Assembly: GCA_963828285.1 (NCBI GenBank)
Contig: CAWHEB010000002.1
Span: 620,001 to 684,000 of the forward strand
DNA: 64,000 nt
Direction: 5' to 3'
Origin: DAIOEK01 sp963828285
GTDB taxonomy: Bacteria; Chloroflexota; Anaerolineae; Anaerolineales; Anaerolineaceae
Shown: one piece after another, positions 8,754-17,578 of the stretch
Layout: each line of letters begins with the position of its first letter
Numbering within the stretch: the stretch's first letter is position 1
Notes under the pieces: model-generated
What the model was told of the DNA's origin: nothing
Databases searched by the model: none
Seen by the model: only the letters and a program-made list of their open reading frames with translations
Translations under genes and position numbers: made by a program

Positions 8754-9953
8754 TTACCCTTTTACTCCACTTGACATGGCACTTTCAATGAAGAATCTCT
8801 GTCCCAGAATGAAAAGGATCATCGGTGGAATAATAGAAATTGCCGCTCCAGCAAGGATAAGATTAGCGGAATCAGATGCTCTTCCCCGGAGCATGTTGAG
8901 TGTAAGTGTAAGAACATGGTTATCATAGTTGCCAGTATTGATGATGACTAGCGGCCAGAAGAAACTGTTCCAGGCATACAGGAAAGTGAATGTTGCGAGA
9001 GTGGCCAGAGCTGGTGCAGCGGCGGGCAAAAAGATTTTCCGTAAGATTTCCATCCTCGATGCCCCATCAATCAGTGCGGCTTCTTCAATTTCTTTGGGTA
9101 CTGTAATGAAGAATTGCCGCATCAAAAATGTCCCATACGCAGTGAAAATCCACGGAAAAATCAATGACGCAAATCGATCTGTCCAACCGAACAATACCAT
9201 CAACTGGTAGAGCGGAATGATCAACATGACAAATGGGATCATGATCGTACCTAGGTAAAAAACGAATAATTTATCCCGTCCCGGAAAGCGCAATCGCGCA
9301 AAGGCATAACCGCCCATAACTGAGGTGACGATCTGCCCGATCACAACGAAGATTGTGATCAGCATGGTATTGGTGAGGCTCCGTCCCATGTTTTCCAAAT
9401 TCAAGACATTGGAATAGTTTTCAGGATGCCAGGTAATTTTAGTTACTGGCTCACTGGTTCGAACTACCTGAAAGGCAAAATTCGAATCATTTTCCGGATC
9501 AATGAATTTCCCCACCGCAGTTTGACCAACTTTTGCCAATTCCAATTTCTCCCCATTTTTGCTTACCTCGAATAAAGGAATTGTTTCGTTGTTAACTGAT
9601 ATTGTTTTTCCAGTATCTACAGCCAACTCGAGCGGATAAGGGAATGTTTTGGTTGTGTCCTTGGGATCTGCAAATACGCCCGCTGATATCCCTGTTTGCA
9701 CAAGTGCATAAGCAGTTTTCTTCCCGTTCACGTTGATAAAATACATCGGAGCGGGGTCTTTTAATCCACTCATGATCATGGTTTTTTGCTCACGGGGAAA
9801 AAGGCGTGGGGGATAATTATACGTATCATCCGGTGTTTTTAATGAAGTAGCAAACATGAATAGGAATGGGAAGAGCATAACAAATGCAAATGCAGTGAGC
9901 ACGATATATGCGGCCAGGTTCGTTAAGATTTGTCCAAATCTATATGATGACAT
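8754..9953 (-). CDS. Carbohydrate ABC transporter permease, MalG family, with an extra periplasmic domain
   Basis: A 399-residue inner-membrane permease; the family is usually about 270-300. The first membrane segment (YIVLTAFAFVMLFPFLFMFA) is followed by an insertion of about 120 residues (roughly 50-180) before the next segment. The insertion is polar and contains NVNGKKTAYALVQTG and ISVNNETIPLFEVSKNGEKL. The C-terminal part is canonical, with the EAA loop EEAALIDGASRMEILRKIFLP that contacts the ATPase. It pairs with the MalF-type permease 9 bp upstream. The operon encodes no ATPase, so a shared MsmX/UgpC-type ATPase is implied. The inserted region faces outside by topology and may help dock the binding protein; that is inference. 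Confidence 0.9.
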   Translation of the reverse strand: MSSYRFGQILTNLAAYIVLTAFAFVMLFPFLFMFATSLKTPDDTYNYPPRLFPREQKTMIMSGLKDPAPMYFINVNGKKTAYALVQTGISAGVFADPKDTTKTFPYPLELAVDTGKTISVNNETIPLFEVSKNGEKLELAKVGQTAVGKFIDPENDSNFAFQVVRTSEPVTKITWHPENYSNVLNLENMGRSLTNTMLITIFVVIGQIVTSVMGGYAFARLRFPGRDKLFVFYLGTIMIPFVMLIIPLYQLMVLFGWTDRFASLIFPWIFTAYGTFLMRQFFITVPKEIEEAALIDGASRMEILRKIFLPAAAPALATLATFTFLYAWNSFFWPLVIINTGNYDNHVLTLTLNMLRGRASDSANLILAGAAISIIPPMILFILGQRFFIESAMSSGVKG

Positions 9954-9962
9954 TGCTGCCTC

Positions 9963-11642
9963 CTACCCTTCGTAAGCGCCAGATTTTCGTTGGCTGCGGA
10001 ATTGCAGCAGTGTTACCGCGAAGATAACGATGAACAACACCCAGGCGATCGCGGCACCATATCCCTGTCTAAACCGTTGAAAACCATTCTGGTATAGGTA
10101 AAGAACAATGGTCAGAGTGGAAGTCCCGGGGCTGCCTGGAGGATTTGTCATAATGAAAACTTGTTCGAATACCTGTAACGCTTGAATTGTTGTCGTTGTG
10201 ATGACAAAGAAAGTTGTTGGTGCTAATAATGGAAGCGTTACTCTCCAAAACTTATCCCATCTGCCTGCTCCATCGACAGTTGCAGCTTCATACAATTCTT
10301 TCGGAATATTCTGCAATCCAGCCATGAACAGAACAGTATTAAATCCCATCGTTTGCCATGCGGAAACTATAATAATCGCAAGAAGGGCAGTCTTACTCTC
10401 TGAAAGCCAGCGGATCTGAACGGGATCAAAACCGGTCGCGAAAAGCCCATTCCAGAACTGAACTCCTAAAGTGAGAAAATAATTGATGTATCCAATCGTG
10501 GCGTTATACAACCACTGCCAGATGAGTGATATACCGACAGTCGCCGCGATGCTGGGCAGAAAATAGACAGCTCGATAAAATTTCATCCCTGGAATTTTGC
10601 TGTTGAGGATATTTGCCAGGAATAGAGCAGGGATAGCGCTGAGTGGTACTGTAACGATACCAAAGACGAGTGTGTTCCTTAATGAAATCCAGAATAAAGG
10701 ATCCGCAGCACCTACCACATAGCTTTGGTTGAATAGGTTTACCTTGAAAAGCTCGCTAAAAACGCTGCCATTTAGCACTTCGGTAAAAACCTGGTCGGGA
10801 GTTGCCAGTTTAGCGATACCGATGGTGAATAGTTTCGCGTAATTCGCAAGTCCAACGAAATTGGCATTCCCAAAGGCGTCCCAATCGGTAAGGGAAATGA
10901 AAAACGAAAATACCAGAGGAAAAGCAAAGAAAACAAGGAACCCTAAAAGATTGGGGGATAAAAATAGATACCCCTCTAAAGCTTCGGTTTGTGAATTGGT
11001 TCGATGTAATTGAATGGCAGCTTTTTCCCGCCAAATGATCCAAATCATGACGGCAAATAGTAAGCAGAAAAACAGGATGATGAGATTGGCAGGTCTGATC
11101 ATCCGCTGGAATGTTGATGAAATGGCGGAAAATAACCCAACAGAAATCAGGAAAATTGCGAAGCTGATCCCGATAATTATCTTCCCAACTCGTTTGATCC
11201 ATTCCTCAATAGTGATCTTTGAATGGAATTTATCACCTAATGCTGTGATAAGGTACCCTACGAATACTCCTCCTAATGGAATTAGCCCTCTTCCAAAAGT
11301 ATTCGCCAGTGAATCAACTCCGAGAAATGCCCCCAGCCCATTTAAAAGCGCGATGAGAAAAATGACAAAACCAAGGTAATTCACAACAAGAGAAATTGTT
11401 CGCCCGGTACGTTTGCCTTTCAATAGAAAGTAGGATGCCGCTGCGCTGGAGACACCCGCAGAAAATAAAATAATTACGGCTACCCAAAGAAGCCAGGACG
11501 GAACCCTAAGCTCAACCTTACCCAAAATAAGTATTACAAAACCTGCTAATGAAAGTATGCTCAGGATAATATGCCAGCCAATACCTATAAAGATCAACCT
11601 TCTGGTCATTTGTTGATCAGTTTGTAAAACTGATTGCGTCAT
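9963..11642 (-). CDS. Carbohydrate ABC transporter permease, MalF family, with an N-terminal multi-TM extension
   Basis: 559 residues, against about 300 for a standard family member. The first 210 or so residues hold about six hydrophobic segments (for example IGWHIILSILSLAGFVILIL and LLWVAVIILFSAGVSSAAAS) that resemble a separate small membrane domain. From about residue 220 the standard permease follows, starting LEGYLFLSPNLLGFLVFFAF, with a periplasmic loop and the EAA loop ELYEAATVDGAGRWDKFWRV. Start ATG 11642 follows GGAGG. It lies between the binding-protein and MalG-type genes. The extension is reminiscent of the extra N-terminal helices of MalF but is larger. Confidence 0.9.
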   Translation of the reverse strand: MTQSVLQTDQQMTRRLIFIGIGWHIILSILSLAGFVILILGKVELRVPSWLLWVAVIILFSAGVSSAAASYFLLKGKRTGRTISLVVNYLGFVIFLIALLNGLGAFLGVDSLANTFGRGLIPLGGVFVGYLITALGDKFHSKITIEEWIKRVGKIIIGISFAIFLISVGLFSAISSTFQRMIRPANLIILFFCLLFAVMIWIIWREKAAIQLHRTNSQTEALEGYLFLSPNLLGFLVFFAFPLVFSFFISLTDWDAFGNANFVGLANYAKLFTIGIAKLATPDQVFTEVLNGSVFSELFKVNLFNQSYVVGAADPLFWISLRNTLVFGIVTVPLSAIPALFLANILNSKIPGMKFYRAVYFLPSIAATVGISLIWQWLYNATIGYINYFLTLGVQFWNGLFATGFDPVQIRWLSESKTALLAIIIVSAWQTMGFNTVLFMAGLQNIPKELYEAATVDGAGRWDKFWRVTLPLLAPTTFFVITTTTIQALQVFEQVFIMTNPPGSPGTSTLTIVLYLYQNGFQRFRQGYGAAIAWVLFIVIFAVTLLQFRSQRKSGAYEG

Positions 11643-11700
11643 ATCAGCCTCCGGAATTGAGATGCCGAATTATCAGGGTAAGGGATTAACACCAAACTAC

Positions 11701-11736
11701 CTGACACCCTCCCTGATACCTTTGGGAGGGTGTCAG
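11701..11736 (-). promoter_or_regulatory. Intercistronic 13-bp hairpin between binding-protein and permease genes
   Basis: CTGACACCCTCCC (11701-11713) pairs perfectly with GGGAGGGTGTCAG (11724-11736) across a 10-nt loop. It starts 11 bp after the binding-protein stop and ends 59 bp before the permease start. There is no U-tract. A stable hairpin here would protect the upstream mRNA and reduce permease expression, as known for malE-malF. Confidence 0.7.
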
Positions 11737-11746
11737 AAATCACAAG

Positions 11747-13138
11747 CTACTTTTTGAAGACTTTATTTGCTTCTGCGCAAATCGTCTTTGAGTAATCTTC
11801 GATGGACATTTCTCCATTGAGGACCTTGCTGATCATTGGACCCATGGTGGCGTCGTAATCAGGCCAGGAACCAGCCCAGAGTGGACCTTCAGCAGTTGGG
11901 AAGTTATCATCTGCGATACCATTCAAGAATGCTTGATTGTTCGCGGGAGGTGTGAAGGTGAGGAATGCGTCCAATGCTTCCTTGCTTACACGGCTCGGGA
12001 TATTGGTACCGAGGGCAGAGATCTTGCCCTGGGTTTCAGCAGTCGTCAGAGCCTGAACAAGTTTCCATGCTTCTTCGGGATTTTGGGTTTTTGCATTGAC
12101 CACATAAGCACCCCAGAATAACCAGTTACCGGCTCCCTTGGGACCTTTGGGCAGTTCAACAACATCCCAATTAAATTTGGCATTGGCACGGGCGCCAGGA
12201 GTTGCCCAACGGCCGTTCTGGAACATACCGACTTTTCCAGCTAAGAATGGGGGTTCGCTGTCTTCACCATACGGGACTGCAACCTTGTCATCTACATAGA
12301 GCTGACGTTCAAAAGTCAATCCAGAGATTGCCTCGGTTGTATCTAAACCACAAGCAGTTCTATCAGCATTGAAGAAACCACCACCGGCGGAGTTGATCCA
12401 GGTTCCATAAGGACCCCACCACGCATTGGCACCATATCCGTAAACATCTGTACCAAGGGCGCGGACTTTCTTGGCGACATCTAGGAACGCTGCCCAATCC
12501 CACTTGCCCTCTTTGGCTAATTCGCGTGGATCAGGAGCACCGGCTTCAGCGATCAGGTCAAGATTCAAATAGAGAGCAAAGGTGGAAACGTCTCGCGGAA
12601 GACCCCACAGCGCTTCTCCGGTCATGCTTGATGTAGGATTAAAGGTCAAATGGTACATCGGGCCTGAATAGAAATCTGTCGTTTTGAATCCATCAGTCTT
12701 ATCAGCCATTGATTTCATGTCCAGGATCAAACCACGGGTTGCGAAATCAGCTACATCGGTTCCAGGAATCCAGAACACATCAGGGGCAGTTCCGGCACCA
12801 ATTTCGGTTTTAAGCACATCTTGATAACTTGATGTTTCTGATCCACCCGGTTCGTAAACCAGTGTAATACCATCCAATCCCTTATCCAGGTCAGCGCTTA
12901 CTGCTGAGTAAACATCAATTTCAGCCTGATTGTCAGGACGTGTTCGCCAGCGCAGGGTAATCTCTTCTGCGACGGGTGCAGGAGCTTCAGTTGCAGCAAC
13001 AGCGGGGGCAGGAGCTTCGGTTGGTGCTTCCACAGGAGCAGGGGCTTCAGTCGCAGGAGCGGGTGCTGGTGTGCACGCCGCTAAAATCATTACAGCAAGA
13101 ACAATCAAACTTGCTACGGTCATTAACTTCTTGTACAT
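11747..13138 (-). CDS. Extracellular sugar-binding lipoprotein of ABC transporter (family 1)
   Basis: 463 residues. Signal peptide with lipobox LAAC at the start, then a linker of repeated APAPxEAP units, then a family-1 solute-binding protein body: ITLRWRTRPDN at the start of the mature domain, APDVFWIPGTDVADFATRG, and near the C-terminus PEEAWKLVQALTT. It captures a carbohydrate outside the cell and delivers it to the two permeases downstream. ATG 13138 is preceded by AGAGGAG. It follows the LacI regulator gene by 85 bp in the same direction. A strong hairpin after the stop suggests it is made in excess over the permeases. Confidence 0.92.
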   Translation of the reverse strand: MYKKLMTVASLIVLAVMILAACTPAPAPATEAPAPVEAPTEAPAPAVAATEAPAPVAEEITLRWRTRPDNQAEIDVYSAVSADLDKGLDGITLVYEPGGSETSSYQDVLKTEIGAGTAPDVFWIPGTDVADFATRGLILDMKSMADKTDGFKTTDFYSGPMYHLTFNPTSSMTGEALWGLPRDVSTFALYLNLDLIAEAGAPDPRELAKEGKWDWAAFLDVAKKVRALGTDVYGYGANAWWGPYGTWINSAGGGFFNADRTACGLDTTEAISGLTFERQLYVDDKVAVPYGEDSEPPFLAGKVGMFQNGRWATPGARANAKFNWDVVELPKGPKGAGNWLFWGAYVVNAKTQNPEEAWKLVQALTTAETQGKISALGTNIPSRVSKEALDAFLTFTPPANNQAFLNGIADDNFPTAEGPLWAGSWPDYDATMGPMISKVLNGEMSIEDYSKTICAEANKVFKK

Positions 13139-13215
13139 GTTTTCTCCTCTTTCATATTCGGTTATTGGATTTACTACAGATTACTTCAGGTAACGAGGGT
13201 TTTCTCCCCTTTACT

Positions 13216-13227
13216 GTGAGTACTCAC
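13216..13227. promoter_or_regulatory. 12-bp palindrome at the lacI-type gene stop / binding-protein leader
   Basis: GTGAGTACTCAC is self-complementary. It overlaps the regulator's stop codon, 78 bp upstream of the binding-protein start. It could be a second operator allowing the binding protein to be repressed separately. It differs in sequence from the 36-bp palindrome upstream of the regulator, so the link is weak. Confidence 0.3.
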
Positions 13228-14237
13228 CTCCTTTCGGGTTTTGCTGTAGTATTTCGAACGATCAAGTCAGCCAAAAATCTTTCGTGAACCGGTCGAGTCT
13301 GGCCTGTTTGGATCACTTTTAGTAAAAGTGAGGCTGCACGGCGGCCAATTTCATATGTGTCTTGGCGCATGGTAGTGAGTGGAGGATCAAAATATGATCC
13401 CAAAGGCATGTCATCGAATCCGATCACGGAGAGTTGTTCAGGGACTCTGATTCCAGCATCCCTGGCTGCCCGTAAAACGCCAACAGCCATGCGGTCATTT
13501 TGAACTACCACCCCGCTTGGAACCGTTCCTCGTTGTAGCCATTTACTAAAAATCTCATACCCACTCGTCGCTGACCAATCGCCTTCATCGATCAAACTTT
13601 GGGTAAGAGTGAGCCCAGATTTTGTAATGGCATCTTCAAATCCCTTGTACCTTTCCTGGGCACAATCTTCCGACCTGGGTCCGGAAATATGCGCGATTAC
13701 TTTATGTCCAAGGTTAATGAGATGTAAGGCTGCTTCAGTTGAAGCTGCTCGATTATCCAAATAAACGGAATAGAGAATATCGTCCCTTTCTCTCCCGCCG
13801 ATATATACCAAAGGAAAGTCCTTTGGCAAACGGGTGTGCCTTCTGTCTATGTAAGGGTTGAAAAGAAGAACCCCATCTACCCGTTTATGACCGATTAATT
13901 CTTCTATCAATTCCGAGAATTCTTCTTCTGTCGAGGATGAAGAAGTGATTAGAAAAAACCCCTTCTGCCGCAGCTCAAACTCCGCGCCCTCATGGGCATT
14001 TGCAAAAGTGACATCTACCAGATTAGGGGTGATCAATGCCAACATGTTACTTCTTCCGCTGGCCATGGATCGGGCAATCGCATTCGGCTTAAAGTTTATT
14101 TGGTTTATTGCTTCAAGAACTTTCTGTTTGGTATCCGGCAGGACATGCGGATCCTGGTTGATGACCCTGGATACTGTCTGATGAGATACACCAGCTAAAT
14201 TTGCCACATCTCTGATCGTTGGTTTTGAGGTTTTCAT
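13224..14237 (-). CDS. LacI family transcriptional regulator
   Basis: 337 residues, a normal length. The N-terminal helix-turn-helix and hinge are complete: TIRDVANLAGVSHQTVSRVI, then KPNAIARSMASGRSNMLALI. The rest is a periplasmic-binding-protein-like effector domain with VIGFDDMPLGSYFDPPLTT, typical of LacI/GalR sugar-responsive repressors. Start ATG 14237. It heads the operon containing the binding protein, two permeases and the glycosyltransferase-like gene. It probably represses this operon until the sugar is present. The perfect palindrome 34 bp upstream of its start is the obvious operator, implying autoregulation. Confidence 0.93.
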   Translation of the reverse strand: MKTSKPTIRDVANLAGVSHQTVSRVINQDPHVLPDTKQKVLEAINQINFKPNAIARSMASGRSNMLALITPNLVDVTFANAHEGAEFELRQKGFFLITSSSSTEEEFSELIEELIGHKRVDGVLLFNPYIDRRHTRLPKDFPLVYIGGRERDDILYSVYLDNRAASTEAALHLINLGHKVIAHISGPRSEDCAQERYKGFEDAITKSGLTLTQSLIDEGDWSATSGYEIFSKWLQRGTVPSGVVVQNDRMAVGVLRAARDAGIRVPEQLSVIGFDDMPLGSYFDPPLTTMRQDTYEIGRRAASLLLKVIQTGQTRPVHERFLADLIVRNTTAKPERR

Positions 14238-14270
14238 AGTGAATATGAGCTTTATGTTTACAGAATGGGG

Positions 14271-14306
14271 ATCATGTTACCGTTCACATGTGAACGGTAA
14301 CATGAT
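14271..14306. promoter_or_regulatory. 36-bp perfect palindrome, probable LacI-family operator
   Basis: The interval is fully self-complementary about its centre (14288/14289); its core is TTACCGTTCACATGTGAACG. It lies in the divergent intergenic region between the LacI-type gene (start 14237) and a membrane-protein gene (start 14451). The GTTCAC-ATGTGAAC core fits LacI/GalR operators, and the length would allow more than one contact. It could also fold as a hairpin in RNA. Confidence 0.75.
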
Positions 14307-14450
14307 AGTAGCAATTATTTCAACTCTTGTCAATAACCATTTTGTCAAAATTCCCATCCTATCCTGTTGGCCAGTGAAAGACTGTACTCAAGACAATGAC
14401 CAAGAATTACTTTCGGACTTATCCTTTTGATATCTAATTCAGGAGGATCA

Positions 14451-15353
14451 ATGAAAACACTATCGTTCAGGAGGTTACTGGTCACATTCTTTCAATGGTT
14501 GGGTGCGCTTATTGCCTTCATCGTAAGTATGATGATTTCCAACATCATTTCTCCCCTATCCGCTGAGATCACAGCTCTCACTCCTTCCGCCGGAATTTTA
14601 TCCTTACCATTGGCTATGCTGGCAAATGGTGCAATCAATGCCATGATCCTTGTCTGGGCTGCCAAAAGGTCGACAACCTACGGACTAAAACTCTATTTAC
14701 ATTTATTCATCCTTTCGTTTTTTACACAGGTTTTTCAAACTCAGATTGAGACCGGTTATTTTATTTCCGCCTTCCCGTTGTTGCATAATAATTTTGTCCT
14801 CTATCAGTTGATTCTGCGCGGACTTATCACATCAGCCTTGTTCGTCCTTTTTGTATGTTTGATTAACGGTGGATTCAAGAAACAACAGCAGCCGCAATCT
14901 TCATTCACAGTAGATCCGTCACATTTTCTTCAGGCCTGTGCCTGGCTGCCTTTCGTATATATCGTTTTGTATGTCATATTCGGCTATTTTGTTGCCTGGC
15001 AGAACCCGACATTACGGGTCTTTTATAACGGTCCTGTCGACCTGAATTCATTCTTTGCTCAATGGGGATCGACCTTAATGAGTAAACCGGAGTTACCTGT
15101 ATTCCAATACTTCCGTGGCATCATCTGGATTCTATGCCTTGTACCGATTTTTAAAAATTTCAAAAGCCGTCGGATCGAACTGGTAATCTTCTCTATGCTT
15201 GCCCTTGGCTTGCTTCCGACCGTCCAACTGGCCTTTGCAAACCCATTGATGCCTGCCTCAGTATCACTTTCACACTTCTGGGAAGTCGCAATTTCAACCG
15301 GCATATTTGGCGGATTATGCGCGATCTTCGTTCCCGGAAAAATTGCTGAATAG
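14451..15353 (+). CDS. Polytopic membrane protein of unknown function
   Basis: 300 residues from ATG 14451 (MKTLSFRRLLVTFFQWLGAL), chosen because AGGAGG precedes it; the longer frame starts 8 codons earlier. Roughly seven or eight hydrophobic segments are spread over the whole length, with a short hydrophilic loop near residue 145 (KKQQQPQ). No catalytic motif stands out and I do not recognise the family. It is transcribed away from the LacI gene and followed by an 18-bp dyad and a terminator, so it is probably monocistronic. The shared upstream palindrome could place it under the LacI-type regulator too. Confidence 0.72.
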   Translation: MKTLSFRRLLVTFFQWLGALIAFIVSMMISNIISPLSAEITALTPSAGILSLPLAMLANGAINAMILVWAAKRSTTYGLKLYLHLFILSFFTQVFQTQIETGYFISAFPLLHNNFVLYQLILRGLITSALFVLFVCLINGGFKKQQQPQSSFTVDPSHFLQACAWLPFVYIVLYVIFGYFVAWQNPTLRVFYNGPVDLNSFFAQWGSTLMSKPELPVFQYFRGIIWILCLVPIFKNFKSRRIELVIFSMLALGLLPTVQLAFANPLMPASVSLSHFWEVAISTGIFGGLCAIFVPGKIAE

Positions 15354-15374
15354 TTTGGGGAACCATTTCACAGA

Positions 15375-15392
15375 CCTGTCCATTTGACCAGG
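15375..15392. repeat. 18-bp dyad, copy 1 (CCTGTCCATTTGACCAGG)
   Basis: One of four related 18-bp inverted repeats in this window (others at 19231, 23613 and 52123). Three of the four adjoin a terminator. This copy lies just before the terminator at 15398, with imperfect arms. Confidence 0.5.
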
Positions 15393-15397
15393 CTCAA

Positions 15398-15424
15398 ACT
15401 CCCCCGCTGATGGGGGAGTTTTAC
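15398..15424 (+). terminator. Intrinsic terminator
   Basis: AACTCCCCC and GGGGGAGTT form a 9-bp stem around GCTGAT, followed by a T-rich tract (TTTTACTTT). It terminates the membrane-protein gene ending at 15353. Confidence 0.85.
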
Positions 15425-15476
15425 TTTCTGGCTGGGTAAGATTAGGTAAGAATTATTGATCGTGTTGGAGGACCCA

Positions 15477-16223
15477 ATGAACACACTCGCTCAAAAATAT
15501 ACACCCTGGCTGTTACTCTTCGGTCGCACCATCTTGTTTTTCCTGGTTCAAGCCTTATTCGCATTCGGACTGGTGATCATCAACGATCCTTCTCCTTGGG
15601 ATGCAAGTGCGTCTCTTTGGATGATCGCAGTCACAATCAGCAACCTTGTCTGTCTGGCAACCATCACGGCTCTTTATCGCTCTGAAGGTAAAAACTATTG
15701 GGACATATTCAAAATCTCCAGATCAACGATCAAAACAGACCTCCTAAGTCTGTTTTTAATAACCTTGATTATGGCGCCGGTAAGTATGCTTCCAAATATC
15801 TTGTTGGGGAAAGCCATTTTCGGCAGTTCAGAGGCGACCCTGCCTTACTTGATCAGACCATTACCTGTTTGGATCGCAATTGCGGGTATTATCCTATTCC
15901 CGATAACTCAAGGTGCTACCGAGTTAGGCACTTACTTCTTCTGTGTTATGCCTCGAATCTCCAAAAAAGAAGTTTTAAGCGGTAAGAATCCTTCAAATTC
16001 AGCTTACCTCATCAGCGCACTCATGTTAGGCATTCAACATATTGCGGTTCCATTCCATTTTGATGCGAGGTACATGCTCTGGCGTGGATTGATGTTCATT
16101 CCATTTGCCTTCTTGATTGGTTGGGTTCTTCGCTGGCGGCCAAGATTAATGCCCTACGTCGCTGTTATTCACACGCTTATGGATTTATCATTCGCATTCA
16201 TGTTCTTACCTTACATATTCTAA
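15477..16223 (+). CDS. CPBP-like (CAAX protease/bacteriocin-processing type) membrane protein, divergent motif 1
   Basis: 248 residues from ATG 15477 (MNTLAQKYTPWLLLFGRTIL), preceded by GGAGG; the longer frame begins 7 codons earlier. About seven membrane segments. The C-terminal half resembles the CPBP intramembrane protease family: LGIQHIAVPF (compare FxxxH) and VIHTLMDLS (compare HxxxD/N). The usual EExxxR of motif 1 is replaced by ATELGTYFF, so catalysis is doubtful. It is the first gene of a closely spaced run of five (gaps 17, 54, 27 and 4 bp) that ends with a canonical CPBP protease. The pair may act together, one possibly inactive. Family assignment is tentative. Confidence 0.5.
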   Translation: MNTLAQKYTPWLLLFGRTILFFLVQALFAFGLVIINDPSPWDASASLWMIAVTISNLVCLATITALYRSEGKNYWDIFKISRSTIKTDLLSLFLITLIMAPVSMLPNILLGKAIFGSSEATLPYLIRPLPVWIAIAGIILFPITQGATELGTYFFCVMPRISKKEVLSGKNPSNSAYLISALMLGIQHIAVPFHFDARYMLWRGLMFIPFAFLIGWVLRWRPRLMPYVAVIHTLMDLSFAFMFLPYIF

Positions 16224-16240
16224 TCATTCAGGGAACGGTA

Positions 16241-16624
16241 ATGAAAACAAAAATTGACAACACTAGCGGTATATTTGGAATTTTGATCGGTTGTATGATG
16301 ATGGGTCAGTGGGCAATGTTTATCTTAACTGGTCAGGTACCCGAAATACAGACAGCACCAATTAGCATCGGTTTTCACCTTGCTGCGGAGATTGCCACCG
16401 CTCTTGGGTTGGTTATCAGTGGAATTGCCATCCTTAAACATCTTTCCTGGGGAAAGATCAGCTTACTGGTCGCAAACGGATTATTGATCTATTCTGTACT
16501 CGCTAGTCCGGGATATTTTGCCCAATCGGGTCAATGGGAGATGGTGATTATGTTCGCGGTAATACTTCTGCTGACCATTTTCATAACTGTTATCGTGGCA
16601 AAAGATCTGCTCGAAACAAGATAA
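16241..16624 (+). CDS. Small four-helix membrane protein, unknown
   Basis: 127 residues starting at ATG 16241 (MKTKIDNTSGIFGILIGCMM), 17 bp after the previous gene. An in-frame start 40 codons upstream lies inside that gene and is rejected. Four hydrophobic segments of about 20 residues with short loops; no recognised motif. Its position in a five-gene run with two CPBP-like proteins and a transglutaminase-like protein suggests a shared role in the membrane. Confidence 0.7.
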   Translation: MKTKIDNTSGIFGILIGCMMMGQWAMFILTGQVPEIQTAPISIGFHLAAEIATALGLVISGIAILKHLSWGKISLLVANGLLIYSVLASPGYFAQSGQWEMVIMFAVILLLTIFITVIVAKDLLETR

Positions 16625-16678
16625 AATCAGCGCAAGAAAAGTTACAGTATTGGTAAATGATTTGTGATGGAGATACAA

Positions 16679-17551
16679 ATGAACTCGTATGATTACTTTA
16701 TAAAACCAGGACAGATGACAGATCCAGGGAAATATGCAGAATTTTATTTAAAACTCAAACCGGATCTCTCTACCCTTTGTAAAATCGTTCAGGGGTTATG
16801 CATCCATGTGTTTTGGGCTGACCATTACGGGGTAACCATCCCGCCTGACCGGATGGGTGAACTTCAAATTCGAGATACTTCCACCCGCATAGGCCGAATA
16901 CTCATTATGTCTCAAGCTCCCTTGATCCAGTCCAGAAATCCTCAGGACCGAATTGTCTCCAACTGTCGCCATTTTTCGGTGACCTTGGTTTCTTTTTTAC
17001 GGTATCTAGGAATCCCTGCCCGTGCCCGTTGCGGATTTGCTGCCTATTTCCTGCCAGATCATTATGAAGACCATTGGGTTTGCGAATACTGGAACCATCT
17101 ACAAAAGCGCTGGATATTTGTGGATCCCCAACTCGATGAGATCCAATCCGATGCCCTCAAGTTTAAATTTGATCCATTGGATGTACCCCGTGATCAATTT
17201 ATAACCGCAGGGCGCGCCTGGTTGATGTGTAGAAAAGAAGGTGTTGATCCAAATAAATTTGGCATCTTTGATATGTTGGGATTGGGTTTTGTACGCGGAA
17301 ACCTGGTTCGAGACATCGCCTCTCTGAACAATATGGAACTCCTTCCCTGGGATTGTTGGGGAATGATCCTTCACGAATCACTGGATGACCCGAATGACCT
17401 GGCGATTCTGGATAAGGCTGCAGAGTTAAGTTGTGGAGACTCATCTGATATGGATCAAATACATTCCTTGTATCTTTCCAATCCAGGCTTAAAAACCAGC
17501 CATCAGATCCTGAGTTATGTGAATGGGCAGATGATCCCAGTGACAATATAA
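16679..17551 (+). CDS. Transglutaminase-like (papain-fold) protein
   Basis: 290 residues from ATG 16679 (MNSYDYFIKPGQMTDPGKYA), with GGAGA upstream. The transglutaminase-core catalytic triad is visible: Cys96 in SNCRHF, His132 in EDHWVCEYW and Asp149 in WIFVDPQLD. The spacing and the Cys-His-Trp-Asp context match the bacterial transglutaminase-like superfamily, whose members hydrolyse or cross-link peptides. No signal peptide or membrane helix is apparent, so it is probably cytoplasmic. It sits in the middle of a membrane-protein operon with CPBP-type genes. A peptide-processing function is a reasonable inference, but the substrate is unknown. Confidence 0.8.
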   Translation: MNSYDYFIKPGQMTDPGKYAEFYLKLKPDLSTLCKIVQGLCIHVFWADHYGVTIPPDRMGELQIRDTSTRIGRILIMSQAPLIQSRNPQDRIVSNCRHFSVTLVSFLRYLGIPARARCGFAAYFLPDHYEDHWVCEYWNHLQKRWIFVDPQLDEIQSDALKFKFDPLDVPRDQFITAGRAWLMCRKEGVDPNKFGIFDMLGLGFVRGNLVRDIASLNNMELLPWDCWGMILHESLDDPNDLAILDKAAELSCGDSSDMDQIHSLYLSNPGLKTSHQILSYVNGQMIPVTI

Positions 17552-17578
17552 CAATTTATTAAATATGATGGAGCCAAA

